Shown here: positions 37,673 through 49,920 of the stretch, piece after piece
How the letters are laid out: the number at the start of each line of letters is the position of its first letter
Position numbering within the stretch: the first letter of the stretch is position 1
Origin: Paracentrotus lividus
Taxonomy: Eukaryota; Echinodermata; Echinoidea; Camarodonta; Echinidae
Direction: 5' to 3'
Assembly (NCBI GenBank): GCA_940671915.1
Contig: CALNVZ010002974.1
Location: forward strand, 16,177,459-16,241,458
Length of the DNA: 64,000 bases
The notes under the pieces: model-generated
The model's input: only the letters and a program-made list of their open reading frames with translations
What the model was told of the DNA's origin: nothing
The model's database searches: none
Program-made: the position numbers and the translations under genes

Positions 37673-39504
37673 TTCACTCAAAATAGAAATACTGTAGAAT
37701 ACTTTCAAATACTGGAACACTGTCATTCCATTGCTGTAGTTTATCGAGCTTGAATGCTACCATTTTGTAGTTTAATTTCTTTTCTCTCTTTTTTTTTCAA
37801 CATGTGCAAAAGTTTTCTATAATTTGACCTGTAATATAATTCTGGCTCATGTGGTTTTATGGAAATGTGATCAAGGAAAACATTTCTATCTCTCACAAGT
37901 TTGTGAGCAAACCTGTTTTGTCTACTGAATTGTCTGATTGAATTGCTTCAACTATATAGAAGCTTGACAAAGAAGGATTGAAGATGGTGATACAATTCAC
38001 TTATATCTCTCAGTGGAAGTGATGATTTCAGTTCATTTCGTGTGTCGTCGTAGATCGATAATGTTGATCAGTTCTGTGGTGCAATACCTTGGTCTATGCT
38101 GATCATCAGGTGCGATGCAGCATTTGAAAACATCATTTTTAAATCTTTGCATGTTTCTACAGTTTATAAGAATGTCAAGAATATTCAATTCGGTTGAATC
38201 ATGCTGGCATAAATTTTGGATATGGTTTAAAGACTATACATGTATGAATAAGACATCTGTGACTTTATTGTTCATTTTGCTTGACATGATGTTAATAATA
38301 TTCAATATCTGAATAATGTGTGAAAAGTTTTGTTCTTCTTTCATTCATATTTTATAAACTCCCTTTTGTAAGCCCACATATCATGCATTAAATGCTATGA
38401 ATATTTTGTCTGTTGTGAAGTTTGCATATAAGAAAGAAATTTACACAATGTAGATGTATCCTCAATATGATCGCTAATATCATCACCTTTCAAAACATAT
38501 TGTTATCAATGTGAAAGATAATTTGTCAGTCCAGTTTAACTACATGTGCCTTATGAAGAACATTTTATTTGCTTGGTAATATGATTTTTTTTTGTGTGCA
38601 TAGATTGTCTGTTGAGAGGCAGACGGGCATTATAGTAAAAGAATATGAACTAAAGGCCTTCTACCTCTGAGCAGACACCAGCAAAGTACTTCTGAGTTCC
38701 TCTTATCAGAAAAAGAAATCATGAATTGAGCATGATGTGTTTATGCAACTTAAAATATCAATATATGATTGGACATTTGCTTTCTTTTGTTTGTTTGCTC
38801 AAATTTGAAGTATAGTGGAAACTTGTTATAATTAGGTCCATGGGACTATGGAAAAATCTTGTTATATGAGGAATCTATTTATATCAGGAGGACGAAAATA
38901 CCCAAAAGAAAACAAAGAGCTGGGACCAGCAAAATTGCCTTGTTTTATTAGGAATCTTGTTATATCAGACCTCTTTATAACAAGTTTCCTCTGTTGCTTT
39001 ACTAATATTTTAGAGTATGGCCATTTATGTTAACAGTCTGATGTATATTTGTTTGTTTTTACTGAATTTAGTTCCTGAATCAAGGAACTGTCCCAAAGAA
39101 AGAATATATTGTGGTGGTTGGGTTTCTTCTTGGAAATTAAATATAGAGATTAGATTATTGAAAGTCACAACTTTTGTCCATCATAAATTAAATTACTATA
39201 AATTTATTCATCCTGTAGTTGGTTTATTTTTGTTTGTCATTGATGTTATTTGAGAGAAATCTGTTTGCTTGAATGTTGAATTTGAAAAGGAACAGGTGGA
39301 GAGATAAGGAAACTAAATAAAAATTAGTATAATGCATTCAGAGAGAGAGAGTTAGAGAGACATACAAATGGAATGAAGTATTGGGAGAAGTAATGATAGA
39401 GAGAGAGAGAGAGTAAGAGGAAGGGTCCCGTATTGTAGCGACAGAAAGGGGATAAACAGGGAGAAAGAAGTTAATGAGAGAGATATGGCCAGAAGAACCG
39501 AGAC

Positions 39505-39543
<39 letters not shown>

Positions 39544-41048
39544 AGACCCCCTCAAATATAATTGAAAATAATGAGGAATAATTAAAGAACTTGAGAGGCG
39601 CTATATCTCTCAAGAAAAGGTGGAAGCTGAATAGAAGGAGAAGAGAATAATATTTTTAGCCATTGTGCACCCGATCAAAATTATGAATAAGGAGCGTGAA
39701 GTTAATCAAACGTAAATAGACACATCGGGGAATCACGGTTCACTACTGTCATTCGTATCCATACCCATTGACAATTCACACAATACACCAAGCACATCGT
39801 TTGTTCAGACATCGTTTTATTTTAAGGGAAATTCCCTGGATTAATGACAGGTGTAACCATATTCACCTATGGCTCATTCAAAACGGCATCCTTTCATTTG
39901 GTTTATTTGTGGAAACGGGAAGGAATCTAAAAAAAATATTAGAAAAGAAAAGACAAATACACAATGCAGTTGCTTCATTTCTTGGGGTCAGAAAAAATTC
40001 GGCCAAACATAAGGAAATGGAGGAAAACGTGAATATCTCCATTTCTTCTCTCTTTTACCATAACATAGGTGTTTGGAAAATTAATTTGATGTCCCCACAA
40101 TAAATTGTGAGGGAGGCCCTAAATAGGCCTACATCCTGGTTTCATTATCTGATTATGCAAGATGGAGAGACAGACAGACAAACAGAGACAGAGAGAAAGG
40201 TTGGGGATGGGAGAAGACGGGGAATCTGGAGAGGGACGTTATTAGGTCAATACGTAATACAGAATTATTCGTCTCATTTCAGCAAAGTGGCAAAATTTCA
40301 AAATGGCGGATGCACCAGCTTAAGATAGAATCCTATTAGAAAGAATATTCAAAAAGAGGCGATTTTTGCAGAAAAATGTTTGAATTACGTCATACTTATA
40401 CACATGGACGAAAGTAGCAACCAAACAAAATAATATACATGTAAAAATGAAAATGATACCGCGGTAGTTTTTTTTCTCTCTTCTTTCTTTTTCAAGCAAT
40501 AAACAGGTTATATAAACATGTATCTGTTATCATGAGCACGAACTTAATAAAAAGGGGGACGCGGGAATAACAAAATTATATACACAGTTGTCCAACAAAT
40601 AAACTTTGCTATGTCAATATTCTTTTATGATTTCAAAAGGCAATTAGGTTCTTTCACGTAAGGAAATTTTAAACACCGCCCACTTTTTTGAAAGGTCAAA
40701 CAAGGATTTAAAGGGGATATCCCGAATCCCTGAATTATATGACAAACAAATAACTCTTTAGTTTTAAGTAAACTTTAAAAAAAGAAGAAAACTTGAATCG
40801 TTCATTCATTCATGGGATAAAGCGTAAAGACTTATCTCTATACCTAGAAAATAGATTTTATATAGCATAATCTTTGTAATTTATGAAAAACATATCCTTT
40901 ATATAAACGTAAAATCTTTTCTAATCCATCCCCTTATTGCTTAAAACAGTCTTGATTTCAGTACATGAAGAAGGTCTCATAAGCTGAAGGCTCGTTATTA
41001 TCGATAGAGTATAAATACTTCTTTGTTCGCTCTTCATGAAGGTACTAA
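37673..41048. other. STT3A 3'UTR and intergenic DNA
   Basis: 3'UTR of unknown length, then AT-rich DNA with a pogo-like MITE (38813-38993), GA microsatellites near 39345-39420, and a run of about 33 A at 39508-39540. A 111-codon frame at 39768-40103 has no recognised domain or splice context, so I do not call it. Confidence 0.5.
38813..38993. mobile_element. Pogo-like MITE, second copy
   Basis: Ends TAGTGGAAACTTGTTATA and TATAACAAGTTTCCTCTG; body shares ATATCAGGA and ATATCAGACCTCTTTATAAC with the copy at 30608-30809. It lies about 1.1 kb downstream of the STT3A stop. Confidence 0.78.
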
Positions 41049-41163
41049 GGGTGGTATCTCACTGCGCGGAAACAAAAATGAGACGGATTTGCCAGGACGG
41101 CATTGTACTAGATCTGTCTCCTCTGTCGCGGAAACAAAAATGAGACGAAGTGAGATACCACCC
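41049..41163. mobile_element. 115-bp MITE with GGGTGGTATCTCACT ends
   Basis: GGGTGGTATCTCACT at the left and AGTGAGATACCACCC at the right are perfect inverses. The interior contains CGCGGAAACAAAAATGAGAC twice in direct orientation. Confidence 0.85.
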
Positions 41164-41361
41164 GAAGGGCTTCACAAATTGCTACAGAGAGGTAGTCATG
41201 TCAGCTGTAGATGTAGAAGTGGTAGTCTAAGTAATGTCCCATTTAACAAATGTGAAAGTATTTCAAGCTTACACCAATAATAAGCTAATCAACCATACCA
41301 TCACTAACTTTATCAAGTTTTTCCTCGTTAGCGAAATTTCGAATAATCAACAAAAACAAGT

Positions 41362-41412
<51 letters not shown>

Positions 41413-41769
41413 ACTGTGAAAAGGGTCATTAATAGTTTGTGATTTGTTTTCCTCTTTCACTCGATTTAACTGACCCAGGGCAAGGCCCATACTTTCTTCC
41501 TTCTGATGGGCGTCGACTAAACAGTGGTAATAAGCTGTTTATGAGTTGGACAAACTGCCTCTTCATGTGTAGACTGCATTCCTTGAGACCAACTCTAAAA
41601 TTAAAAAATATGTAGATATATATTTATTAAGATTAGTATCCATTCAAAATCATACATTTAACAAAAATGTTACCTGAAGTCAAAAGGAGCTTGAGCTTTC
41701 GATCCTTTCGATCACAGCTTTCGATCCTAGCAGAATCCTCGTCAGAGACAAAAATGTTTCCTGTAGTAA

Positions 41770-41905
41770 AGGTGGTATCTCACCTGCAATGAGACGGAAC
41801 GCGACTAATTTGCGACTCTCGGAGATGTCTCCGCAACGTGTCATGAGTCGTGGGAACATATTACACGTTCAGTCGCAGAGACGTCTCTTTCTTGAGATAC
41901 CACCT
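41770..41905. mobile_element. 136-bp MITE of the same TIR family
   Basis: Ends AGGTGGTATCTCA and TGAGATACCACCT. Interior differs from the first copy (GAGACGGAACGCGACTAATT, ACGTTCAGTCGCAGAGACGT) and is itself largely self-complementary. Shared ends with different insides suggest independent members of one family. Confidence 0.82.
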
Positions 41906-42644
41906 AACAGTTTAAGGTATAAACCCTAATCTCGTTTCACGGTCTCATTTTAATAGTCTTTGGCACTTACAGAAGACGCTTAAAAAAGAGTATTTGAATT
42001 AAAAAAGACAAATATTGCATACAATGAAAGTGAAGGCATCGACCAATAATACAAAACGAAATATTTAATTCAAAAAGTGTCTTGTGCAGTTTAATATTTT
42101 AATCTTAATTTCTATATTAACTCATCGACCCCTCCAAATACATGTAGCTTAAAGGTGTCATCCTTTTGCAGGCAAAAATATTACATTTATAACTTTTGAG
42201 AGGATATAGTAGTATATCAATGACTATATCTTCCCACAACATGATTAAGCTCAAATGTGTATGTTTGTCATTATATTGCGATTATCAAAATTCATTCCTA
42301 TTTTTTCGAACCTCGAAAAATATACCGTACGGTGCGGACCGTTGACCGTTAGCGCAGAGAATAATGCACGCTGATGCGCCGTGTGTATATTGCTGTGTGT
42401 GATCCGTGCTGCACGCGCTGTAATATCAACGATGTTGATGGAGAGCTGGTCTAGATTGGTAGTCAGATTTTCGTTTCATATTACTGAACTAGGCAACCTA
42501 TGACAGTAAGATTGAATAGACAGTATAGGTTGATCATATTCTAAAGTTATGAGAAATTGTATTAGTTTTCACAATTTGTGAAAAAGGATGGCACTACATT
42601 TAAATCATAAATGCAAACTTGTAACCAGAACCAGATATATCCAC
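41906..42644. other. 3' flank of the first LRR gene
   Basis: Probably 3'UTR of the minus-strand LRR gene near its right end. A compositionally different, GC-richer patch lies at 42325-42430. Nothing else recognised. Confidence 0.4.
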
Positions 42645-44831
42645 TCATCTACTAAATTCCCCTGAAAATCGACTACAGCAGATAATCACCTGTTGTTGTA
42701 CATATTTCGTGTGCTCCTTCTTGTTACCATCTGTCATTGATACATGAGTCCATGGAGCATTCACCGGACCAGCCAGTGCCTCCCCTGGAAAGCTGCCTTG
42801 AACTTCTCTCTCAATCGTGTTCGTATTAGTTTTCGTTAGTGAAAGAGGTCCACATTGATTCCTCGAGGGATCCTCAAATGATGTCTCTATGATCAACGAG
42901 TCACTAGTTTCAACACCAACGAAAGAATTCTCGATATTTTTACCATCCCCGTCACTAGTGAAGGACATTTGATCATCATCGCTGATATCAGTTCTGTCTT
43001 TCTCTGATGTAACGACGATGTTACGTCCATCAAGGCATTCATTGCTTGCATTGGAATCGATGCCGTCTAAAAGATTCCTTGATCCACATGGACTATTATC
43101 ATTAGCCTGTCCTTGATGTACAGGATTATGAAGGTCGGTGTGTCTGATGGAACCATTAGAACCTGATGGACTTCCTGGAGGGTGTGGACTTGGAGGAGGT
43201 GAAGAAAGATGAGATGATTCTCTGAAGGTCTCCATTTGGCCATCTTCCAGTAGTCTAATGCGAGTCGAGTAGATAGGAGCGAAAGGGAATCTAGAGTCGC
43301 TCCGCCATGGAATGATGTCCTCTACAGGACTGCCATTGAAAGTGACATAATTATCATCCGATTCGCTGTCATCTTCTAGTTTTGTTCGTCGACGCGCTCT
43401 GATACATACCATCAAAAAAGCGCCTAATGAAACGACTAGAACAGCCAACATTATGCCGATGATGATTATGAATATACGCTGCCGATCTAACCCTGCAACT
43501 TTCGTGTTTGTATCAGGTATACTACCATTAGTCGATATTTCCATTCTCACCGTGCTTATTTCTTCTTCATGTAGTAAAACTGTCCCTGTATCCTGTATAC
43601 ATGGATATGTCTGTTTAGAGTCAAGAATGGGGACCGGGGTTTGATCACTATCGGGTATCCTACATGTTGCATTACCTTCTGGTGAATTCAAGGTAGCTCT
43701 GTTGAGATAGAGCCAACGACGGAGTGATGCCAAGTGGCAAGTACAAACCAGAGGGTTGCCAGCAAGGAAGAGACTATTTAATGACGTAAAGCTTGAACTG
43801 ATGTTTTGGATCGAATGAAGTTTGTTGCCATGGAGATGAAGGTCATGTAGCTTCTCTTTGACCGGAAGGAGTGCGTCCTGACCGAAGGATATGATACGGT
43901 TGTTGGACAAGATCAAGATCTCGAGGAAGTCCAGACCACTGAATGCGTTCTCGTGGATGGTGGTGATAAGGTTGTATTCCACGTTTAGAGTGGTCAGGTA
44001 TGGTAATCCCATGAAATCACGCTCGTGCAAGGATGGAATCAAGTTGTGTGATAAGATCAGAGTGTCTATAGTATGAATTTCCCGGAACATAGCGACCGGA
44101 ACTGCAGAAAGTGATGTGTTCCTCATGTTGAGTTTCTTCAAGGATACCAACCCTTGAAACGAGTCGATGTTGCGAATGGCACCAATCGGATTATCATTCA
44201 AATGTAGACGCTCCAGCTTAGTAAAATTGTGGAAGCAATGTCCAGGAATAAGTGATATGTTGTTACGAGGAATGAAGAGCTTCTTCAGAACATTCCTTGC
44301 CGGGAGCGCATCACACGGTGGTGATATCAGTTGGTTTCCTTGTAGGTCAAGGACCAAAAGCGAAGGGGTTTCCATGAGTGCGCCTTGATCGATTCCCTCC
44401 AACTTCCCTCTTCTCATTAAAAGGTATCTAACGTTCTCCAATCCTTCTAGCATGCGTCTGGTCATTCTCCGGAAGTTATTACCACCGATGGATAAATATT
44501 CTAGCTTGGAGCATTCATGAAAAGCACCATTTTCCACCCCAGACATGTTGTTGCTGTCAAGGTATAAGTGCCTCAGATTGGTGAAGTTTGCCAGCGTTCC
44601 CTGTCGAAGAATGTGGATATCATTGTGTCGAAGATCTAATGACTGGACACCGCAGCATACCTCAGGGATGTCATCTAGATGGCGATGTCCACAGACTGCG
44701 TGTTTGGCCCATTCGCTGTACTTACATATCTCCCTACATTGATTGGTCGTGATACATTCTTGTGTCAGGTGGAAACACCAGCATGCAAAGGCGATGGTAA
44801 ATACGGTTCTTGGAAGACGAAGAGTCCACAT
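42645..44831 (-). CDS. LRR transmembrane receptor, long cytoplasmic tail (728 aa)
   Basis: Single coding exon. I start at ATG 44831 (MWTLRLPRTV); the frame extends 13 bases further only to a splice acceptor TTGTAG at 44845-44850, so an upstream non-coding exon is likely. Order: signal peptide about 1-24; LRRNT cysteine cap (C26-C60); about twelve LRRs from 61 to 360 with LxxLxLxxN cores; LRRCT cap (C363, C365, C390, C411); transmembrane helix 453-476; stop-transfer RARRR; cytoplasmic tail 477-728, acidic and Ser/Pro-rich with SPPPSPHPPGSPSGS. There is no TIR, kinase or Ig domain, so it is not a Toll receptor or AMIGO. Tail tyrosines: Y495 (YVTF), Y521, Y710 (YVQQ). A probable cell-surface receptor; ligand unknown. 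Paralogue of the gene at 59591-61129. Confidence 0.92.
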   Translation of the reverse strand: MWTLRLPRTVFTIAFACWCFHLTQECITTNQCREICKYSEWAKHAVCGHRHLDDIPEVCCGVQSLDLRHNDIHILRQGTLANFTNLRHLYLDSNNMSGVENGAFHECSKLEYLSIGGNNFRRMTRRMLEGLENVRYLLMRRGKLEGIDQGALMETPSLLVLDLQGNQLISPPCDALPARNVLKKLFIPRNNISLIPGHCFHNFTKLERLHLNDNPIGAIRNIDSFQGLVSLKKLNMRNTSLSAVPVAMFREIHTIDTLILSHNLIPSLHERDFMGLPYLTTLNVEYNLITTIHENAFSGLDFLEILILSNNRIISFGQDALLPVKEKLHDLHLHGNKLHSIQNISSSFTSLNSLFLAGNPLVCTCHLASLRRWLYLNRATLNSPEGNATCRIPDSDQTPVPILDSKQTYPCIQDTGTVLLHEEEISTVRMEISTNGSIPDTNTKVAGLDRQRIFIIIIGIMLAVLVVSLGAFLMVCIRARRRTKLEDDSESDDNYVTFNGSPVEDIIPWRSDSRFPFAPIYSTRIRLLEDGQMETFRESSHLSSPPPSPHPPGSPSGSNGSIRHTDLHNPVHQGQANDNSPCGSRNLLDGIDSNASNECLDGRNIVVTSEKDRTDISDDDQMSFTSDGDGKNIENSFVGVETSDSLIIETSFEDPSRNQCGPLSLTKTNTNTIEREVQGSFPGEALAGPVNAPWTHVSMTDGNKKEHTKYVQQQVIICCSRFSGEFSR

Positions 44832-44844
44832 TATTCGGCGCAAT

Positions 44845-46171
44845 CTACAATATTATGTATGTAAGAAAAAATGATTTCTTTCAAAGTCTGACACATGTAT
44901 ATACATCGCATCACATTGATCAAAGAATGACCTTTCTAGCATTGGAAAACTAATTGCAAATGATACCTACATAGCTATTTCCAGAGACGAAAAACAAACA
45001 ACTAACAAAAAAACAAAATACACCCACCCAAATTAACGACGAAATAATTCGTTAGGGCACCAGGGGGCACTTTTGAAAAGATAAAGATATATGTCAAATA
45101 AGATTTAAGTACATGTATAAAATACAGAATTATACCACCCAAATGACATTGAAATGGTAATTATATACGAGATCGTGCAATATATTACCTTTTCAATTTC
45201 TTTTATAAGAAGCCTCATGCAAATTCGACGTACGGCATCAAGATTTTAAAAATCATTTCTATAAATTAAGAAAATTCGAATTTTCCAAAGTGTCAGAACA
45301 ACTTTGTGACGAAGATGATACTCTAATGTTAAATTTGACCTAAAAACTGATTAGAACGAAACTGAAGTTCCTAAATATAGCCAAACAAGCATCCTTGTAA
45401 AAAAAAAAAAAAAAAAAAAAAAAACTTGTAAACGTCCCTTTCATGACCTGTTTAGGCCCGAATTTAAAAACACCATTCTCATTTCTTCGAGTCCGCGATG
45501 AATTTAAGGCGTAACTTCCTCTTTCGCTCGCGTTTATCGGAGAAGTAAAATTCAGCTCGAAGCGTTTATTTTTTAAAGAGAAACTGCTGTCAATAGTTTC
45601 GAATCGGTACAATGAAATCAAAATCAATATCAGAATAAAAACTTACATTGTATATGTGTTATTTCGTTCAAATTTCCAACCAATTACGAGGGCTATTTTT
45701 TCAATTTAAAAACCTTGATGATGACCCAGAAGTAAGAATAAATAGGGAAGAAAAATATTCACCCCCACAACTGCACAATTTGATTTTCAGGTAATTTTGA
45801 TGCCCTGATTCGAATCGAAATATGTGAATTGATTCTGATTAAGTCCTAAATTTTGCATATTTTATTGCTTTCTATCTTGTATAGACTTTCTTTGTATTAC
45901 ATCTTTATCGCTTGTATTTTTGGTTCGCTTGTTTACAAGCATGACAAGTTTTTTTTTTAATCCATATATTGTGTAATATATTTATATAGTTATAAGGTTG
46001 TATCTTGATTTTGTATCTTTTATCAAAATAAATGTAAATTACATTGTTTTTAAATGGAGACTATTAAAAAAAAATATGCGGAATAAAATTATATTCCCCA
46101 ACGCGAAAATTAACATGGTTACCGCAACGCATACTAAAAAAAAAAACATCTCCCTCTTTCTCCCCTCCTCT

Positions 46172-46224
<53 letters not shown>

Positions 46225-46587
46225 TTTCTCTCTCTCTCTCTCTCTCTTCTTTCTCTCTCTTCTCTCATCATGGCTCCTAAATTAACAAAAAAAAAAAAAA
46301 AAAAAAAAACCTGGCTATATCTGGGACGTTCCCTAAAAAAAGATAATGTACATCCCCTCAATGCCCCAAAACTAAGGTAGAAATGATAATAATTTTTTGG
46401 ATATAAAGTGATAATAATTAAGTGTTTAAGCTTTTTTAAAATTATTATTTCCTTTGTTTTTACCATATAAGGTAGAATAAAACATTTCAATTTCCACCAG
46501 TCACACTTTTCACTTCAACCCTCCCCTAGACAAGATACCAAAGTTTGTAACTTTAAACGTATATTTAACTTAGAGACCAAAAACAAC
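44845..46587. other. 5' flank / intron of the first LRR gene
   Basis: An upstream 5'UTR exon and promoter should lie here or further right; not identified. Contains a run of about 24 A at 45401 and a TC microsatellite at 46173-46265. Frames over the TC tract (Ser/Leu or Arg/Glu repeats) are artefacts. Confidence 0.4.
46173..46265. repeat. (TC)n microsatellite
   Basis: About 90 bases of TC with a few TTC interruptions, followed by a run of about 20 A at 46290-46310. Confidence 0.95.
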
Positions 46588-48175
46588 CCTACACCTCAGA
46601 CGCATTTCGTGGGATATAGGACTGAGGGGGCCTTGGTTAGCAAGGTAAACAAAAAGAGATTAAAAAAATGAGACCAAAAATGGTAAAAATGGGACTTGTA
46701 GGGGTTGACATTAAAATAAAATAAAAAATCAGTGCCAGGGGATGGTTTGGTGAACGTTTTAGATATAGCCAGGGTCCTGTACTTGAAAGTGGGGACAAAA
46801 ATATTCAAGAAAATAAAGCCGGAGCAAAATGATGTTACTGGAGCTTTAAAAAAAAATCCAACCTTTATGACCAACAGCGTAGGCCTATATATGAGCAGGT
46901 GGTAGGATGCGGCCTAAAAAGGGAGTTTCCCTTACTTTATTTCAACAATGGGAAACAAGTTAAACATACCCATTGACAGACGGGAATTTTCTAACGACGA
47001 TTGAGAAGAGCAGCGGAAAACATGGACAAAGCAAAGACGTGTATCAATAATATATTTTTTTCCGTGTTTGACATTTACATGGCGCTGTCTATACATTTTG
47101 CTTTAGTTTCTTGAATGTGTTTGTTACCGTAAACTTTTCGGGATTCTGACTATATCTCAGTCTTTTCCCACGACTCTTTATTGAGTAATTAAAAAAAAAA
47201 GTTTGTCAATCCCCACAATTCCCCTTTTTTACGAACATTTTTTTTTCTTCATTTATTATTATTATTTTTTAAATATTTTGTTTACCTGGCTGACCAAGTA
47301 CATTGAAGTTTATGATTTCGTTCGCTGATAACCCCCGCCTCACAAATGCCACTTTGGCCTTTGGGAGATGGGGTTTTGAGTGAACGAAATCCTGATACCG
47401 TTTCAAATTCCTCCCAAAACTGTGTACATGCTTCGTATTCTTGTCATACAAAATAACGCCAATCAGGGAATAAGACAAGCGCAGAGAAAAATGACCACGC
47501 CAACCAGGCGCGGATCCAGGATTTTCCAGGGGGGGGGGGGCAACTTTGAAGAAAAAGTCTTGCGAGCGGAGCGAGCAAACGAGTGCAATGCGCGAGTTTA
47601 AAACATCCCCCGATATATAGGCCTATACTGACCTAAAACGAGGAATTTAAACAATTTTATTTTTTACTCCTATTAAAATTTAGTAATAATAATATACTAG
47701 CATATATAAGATATAAAAAATTGGAATATTTTAAACAAAACAAAGAGATAAATAAAGGGGCACTTTTTAGTATAAAAAATTTAGATAATTGTGTATTATA
47801 GACCCTATTTAGTATCAGCGAGCCGAAAATTTGGGGTTTTAATAAATATATGGAATAAATAAAGGGGCACTTACTAGTATTAAAACTTTTACACTGTCCG
47901 TCATAAAAGGGGAATATATTTTTGCCGCTGTTGCGACATGATTTTGCTCCAGCTTTAATTTCTTGAATATGTTTGTCCCTGCTTTTACTTTTTTTTTAGA
48001 CCCTGGCTATATTTTGAACATTCCCCCAACCATTCACGGAGATTTTTTTCCTAAAAGTTTTGTTAACCCCCATGATGCCCATTTTTGTCATTTTTTCTCA
48101 TTTTGGGGCCCTTTTTTGTTTACCCGGCCGATCAAGCCCCCCTCAGTCCTACCCCCAGGAAACGCGTCTGAGGTG
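46588..48175. repeat. Fold-back pair: arms about 46588-46840 and 47938-48175
   Basis: Left arm ACACCTCAGACGCATTTCGT, ATAGGACTGAGGGGGCCTTG and TAGATATAGCCAGGGTC are matched by inverses CCAGGAAACGCGTCTGAGGT, CCCCTCAGTCCTACC and GACCCTGGCTATATTTTGAA on the right. A weaker third copy of arm words occurs around 47090-47300. The interval contains the left end of the 47505-54920 element, so the relation between the two is unclear. Confidence 0.65.
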
Positions 48176-48416
48176 TAGGGTACATGCAGGTAATATGGGC
48201 CCCCTAAGCTCATTTGCCTAATTTGCATAAAATTACGAAATGACACACTGTCTAATCTTTGTTTATATATGAATCAATAACTACTGCTCCAACTTTTATT
48301 GTGAAGAAAAACAATTATCACCAACCCCCCTGTCTGCAATATTCAAATGTTGACGTCATTACCAAAGTGCCCATATTACCTGCATGTGCATGTATTTCAG
48401 CTTTCTATGTTTTATT

Positions 48417-48549
48417 CACTGGCGTAAATCCAGTCGCGGTTTCTATTCATCAGGGGGGGGGGGGGGGGGGGGGGGGATGGCGCTTTGTCTTATTATGTAA
48501 TATCCCCCCCCCCCTGATGAATAGCATTCTTTACGGATTTACGCCAGTG
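48417..48549. mobile_element. 133-bp hAT-like MITE with 8-bp target duplication
   Basis: Ends CACTGGCGTAAATCC and GGATTTACGCCAGTG are perfect inverses. Flanks GTTTTATT (48409-48416) and GTTCTATT (48550-48557) are an 8-bp duplication with one change, the length typical of hAT elements. The inside is mostly a G tract and its inverse C tract, with CATCAGG/CCTGATG. Confidence 0.85.
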
Positions 48550-49920
48550 GTTCTATTTTCAGATTTATATAAGTATATACATAAGTACCTTCTTTAACAG
48601 CATAGCACAAAAGAAATTTTTTTTTTTAAATGCACTGTTTCCAGGTTGATTTATAAAAAAAATTCATCTCGCATTTCGTGCTCGCATTGTTTAATAATTA
48701 TCTTCTTAATATGCATCGTATAAAATGTGCTTAAAACGCAATGTTTTCAGGTTGATATATCAAAAAATTTCATATTGATATACAGAATAAAAAAATTTCG
48801 GCTCGCGCTTCGCGCTCGCATTGTTTGATGAGATAGGTTTCTTCTTCATGAGCATAGCATAAGAAACGCATAAAATGTTTTATTGTCAGGTTTATGCATC
48901 AAAATTTTTCAGCTCGCGCTTCGCGCTCAATACACCGTGTAGATAACCTGGATAATGAAAGTGCAGATATTTCACTATTCACAATTAAAAAAAAAAAACA
49001 AAAAACATTCTAATCGATGTAATCAGGGCCACCGATCCCAGGGTGCATAGGGGACAGGTGCCTCGATAAGTAAAACTGAAGGCATAAGTATTCCCCCTCA
49101 AAAATCGGGTTTTGATAAAATTAATGAATATTGAAGAGTCTGTAACACTATCTCGGCACCCGCTGATCTCGGCTCTTCATCGACAAGGTAACATTTTTGG
49201 ACTCGGACCATTGTTATATAATAAACTTCCAGTATTCTCCGGGGGTAAATGCCCTCTTTTCAAATTAGTTGCTACTTTGCTCTCAATTTAACTGTTAAAA
49301 ATTGCCTGGAAATTTTTCAGCTCGCGCTCCGCGCTCGCATAATATAAGATAGTGCAAACTGCACTTGTCTTTGTTCATCTTTTATTCATGTATTAACGTC
49401 ACGATGGTACGTTTAAAACACCAACTCCCTCCCCTTTTCGTGCTCCCATGAAGCTGCAAGTATCTTGTTTCATCAGGTCATTATTATTGAGAAAATTTTC
49501 AGCTCGTGCTTCGCGCTCGCACAATATAACCCTAACTGGAATTCGTCCATATTTATATATATTTGCGTTTGTTGGCATTACGTCATGATGTTCCGCTTCT
49601 AATCACCATTTAAAGCCCCCTAGCCTTCCATCAATTTCGCGTTTATAGCCATGTAACGCTACAAATACCATGTTTCAGTTCAATATTATTGAGAAAATTT
49701 AAAGCTCGCGCTTCGTGCTCGCATTACAGCCCTATCCCTTACAAAAATGTCCTGTGGTATTCCTATGGTATTTCTGAATGTCCTGTGGTATTCATATGGT
49801 ATTTCTGAATGTCCTGTGGTATTCCTATGGTATTTCTATGGTACAATAAAATACCATAGAAGTACCATAGGGAAATACCACACAGAAAAAGGGTACCATA
49901 AGAATACCATACAGCAGTGC

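Noticed and set aside
39768..40103. 111-codon frame downstream of STT3A
   Set aside because: No domain, no relative I recognise, no splice sites, AT-rich intergenic setting.
44832..44843. Upstream TTG as start of the first LRR receptor (adds LRRI)
   Set aside because: Eukaryotic context. The region begins at a splice acceptor, and the ATG at 44831 aligns with the start of the paralogue. The same reasoning removes the GTG-started extension at 61130-61141.
46173..46490. Arg/Glu- or Ser/Leu-rich frames
   Set aside because: Translation of the TC microsatellite and poly(A) tracts.
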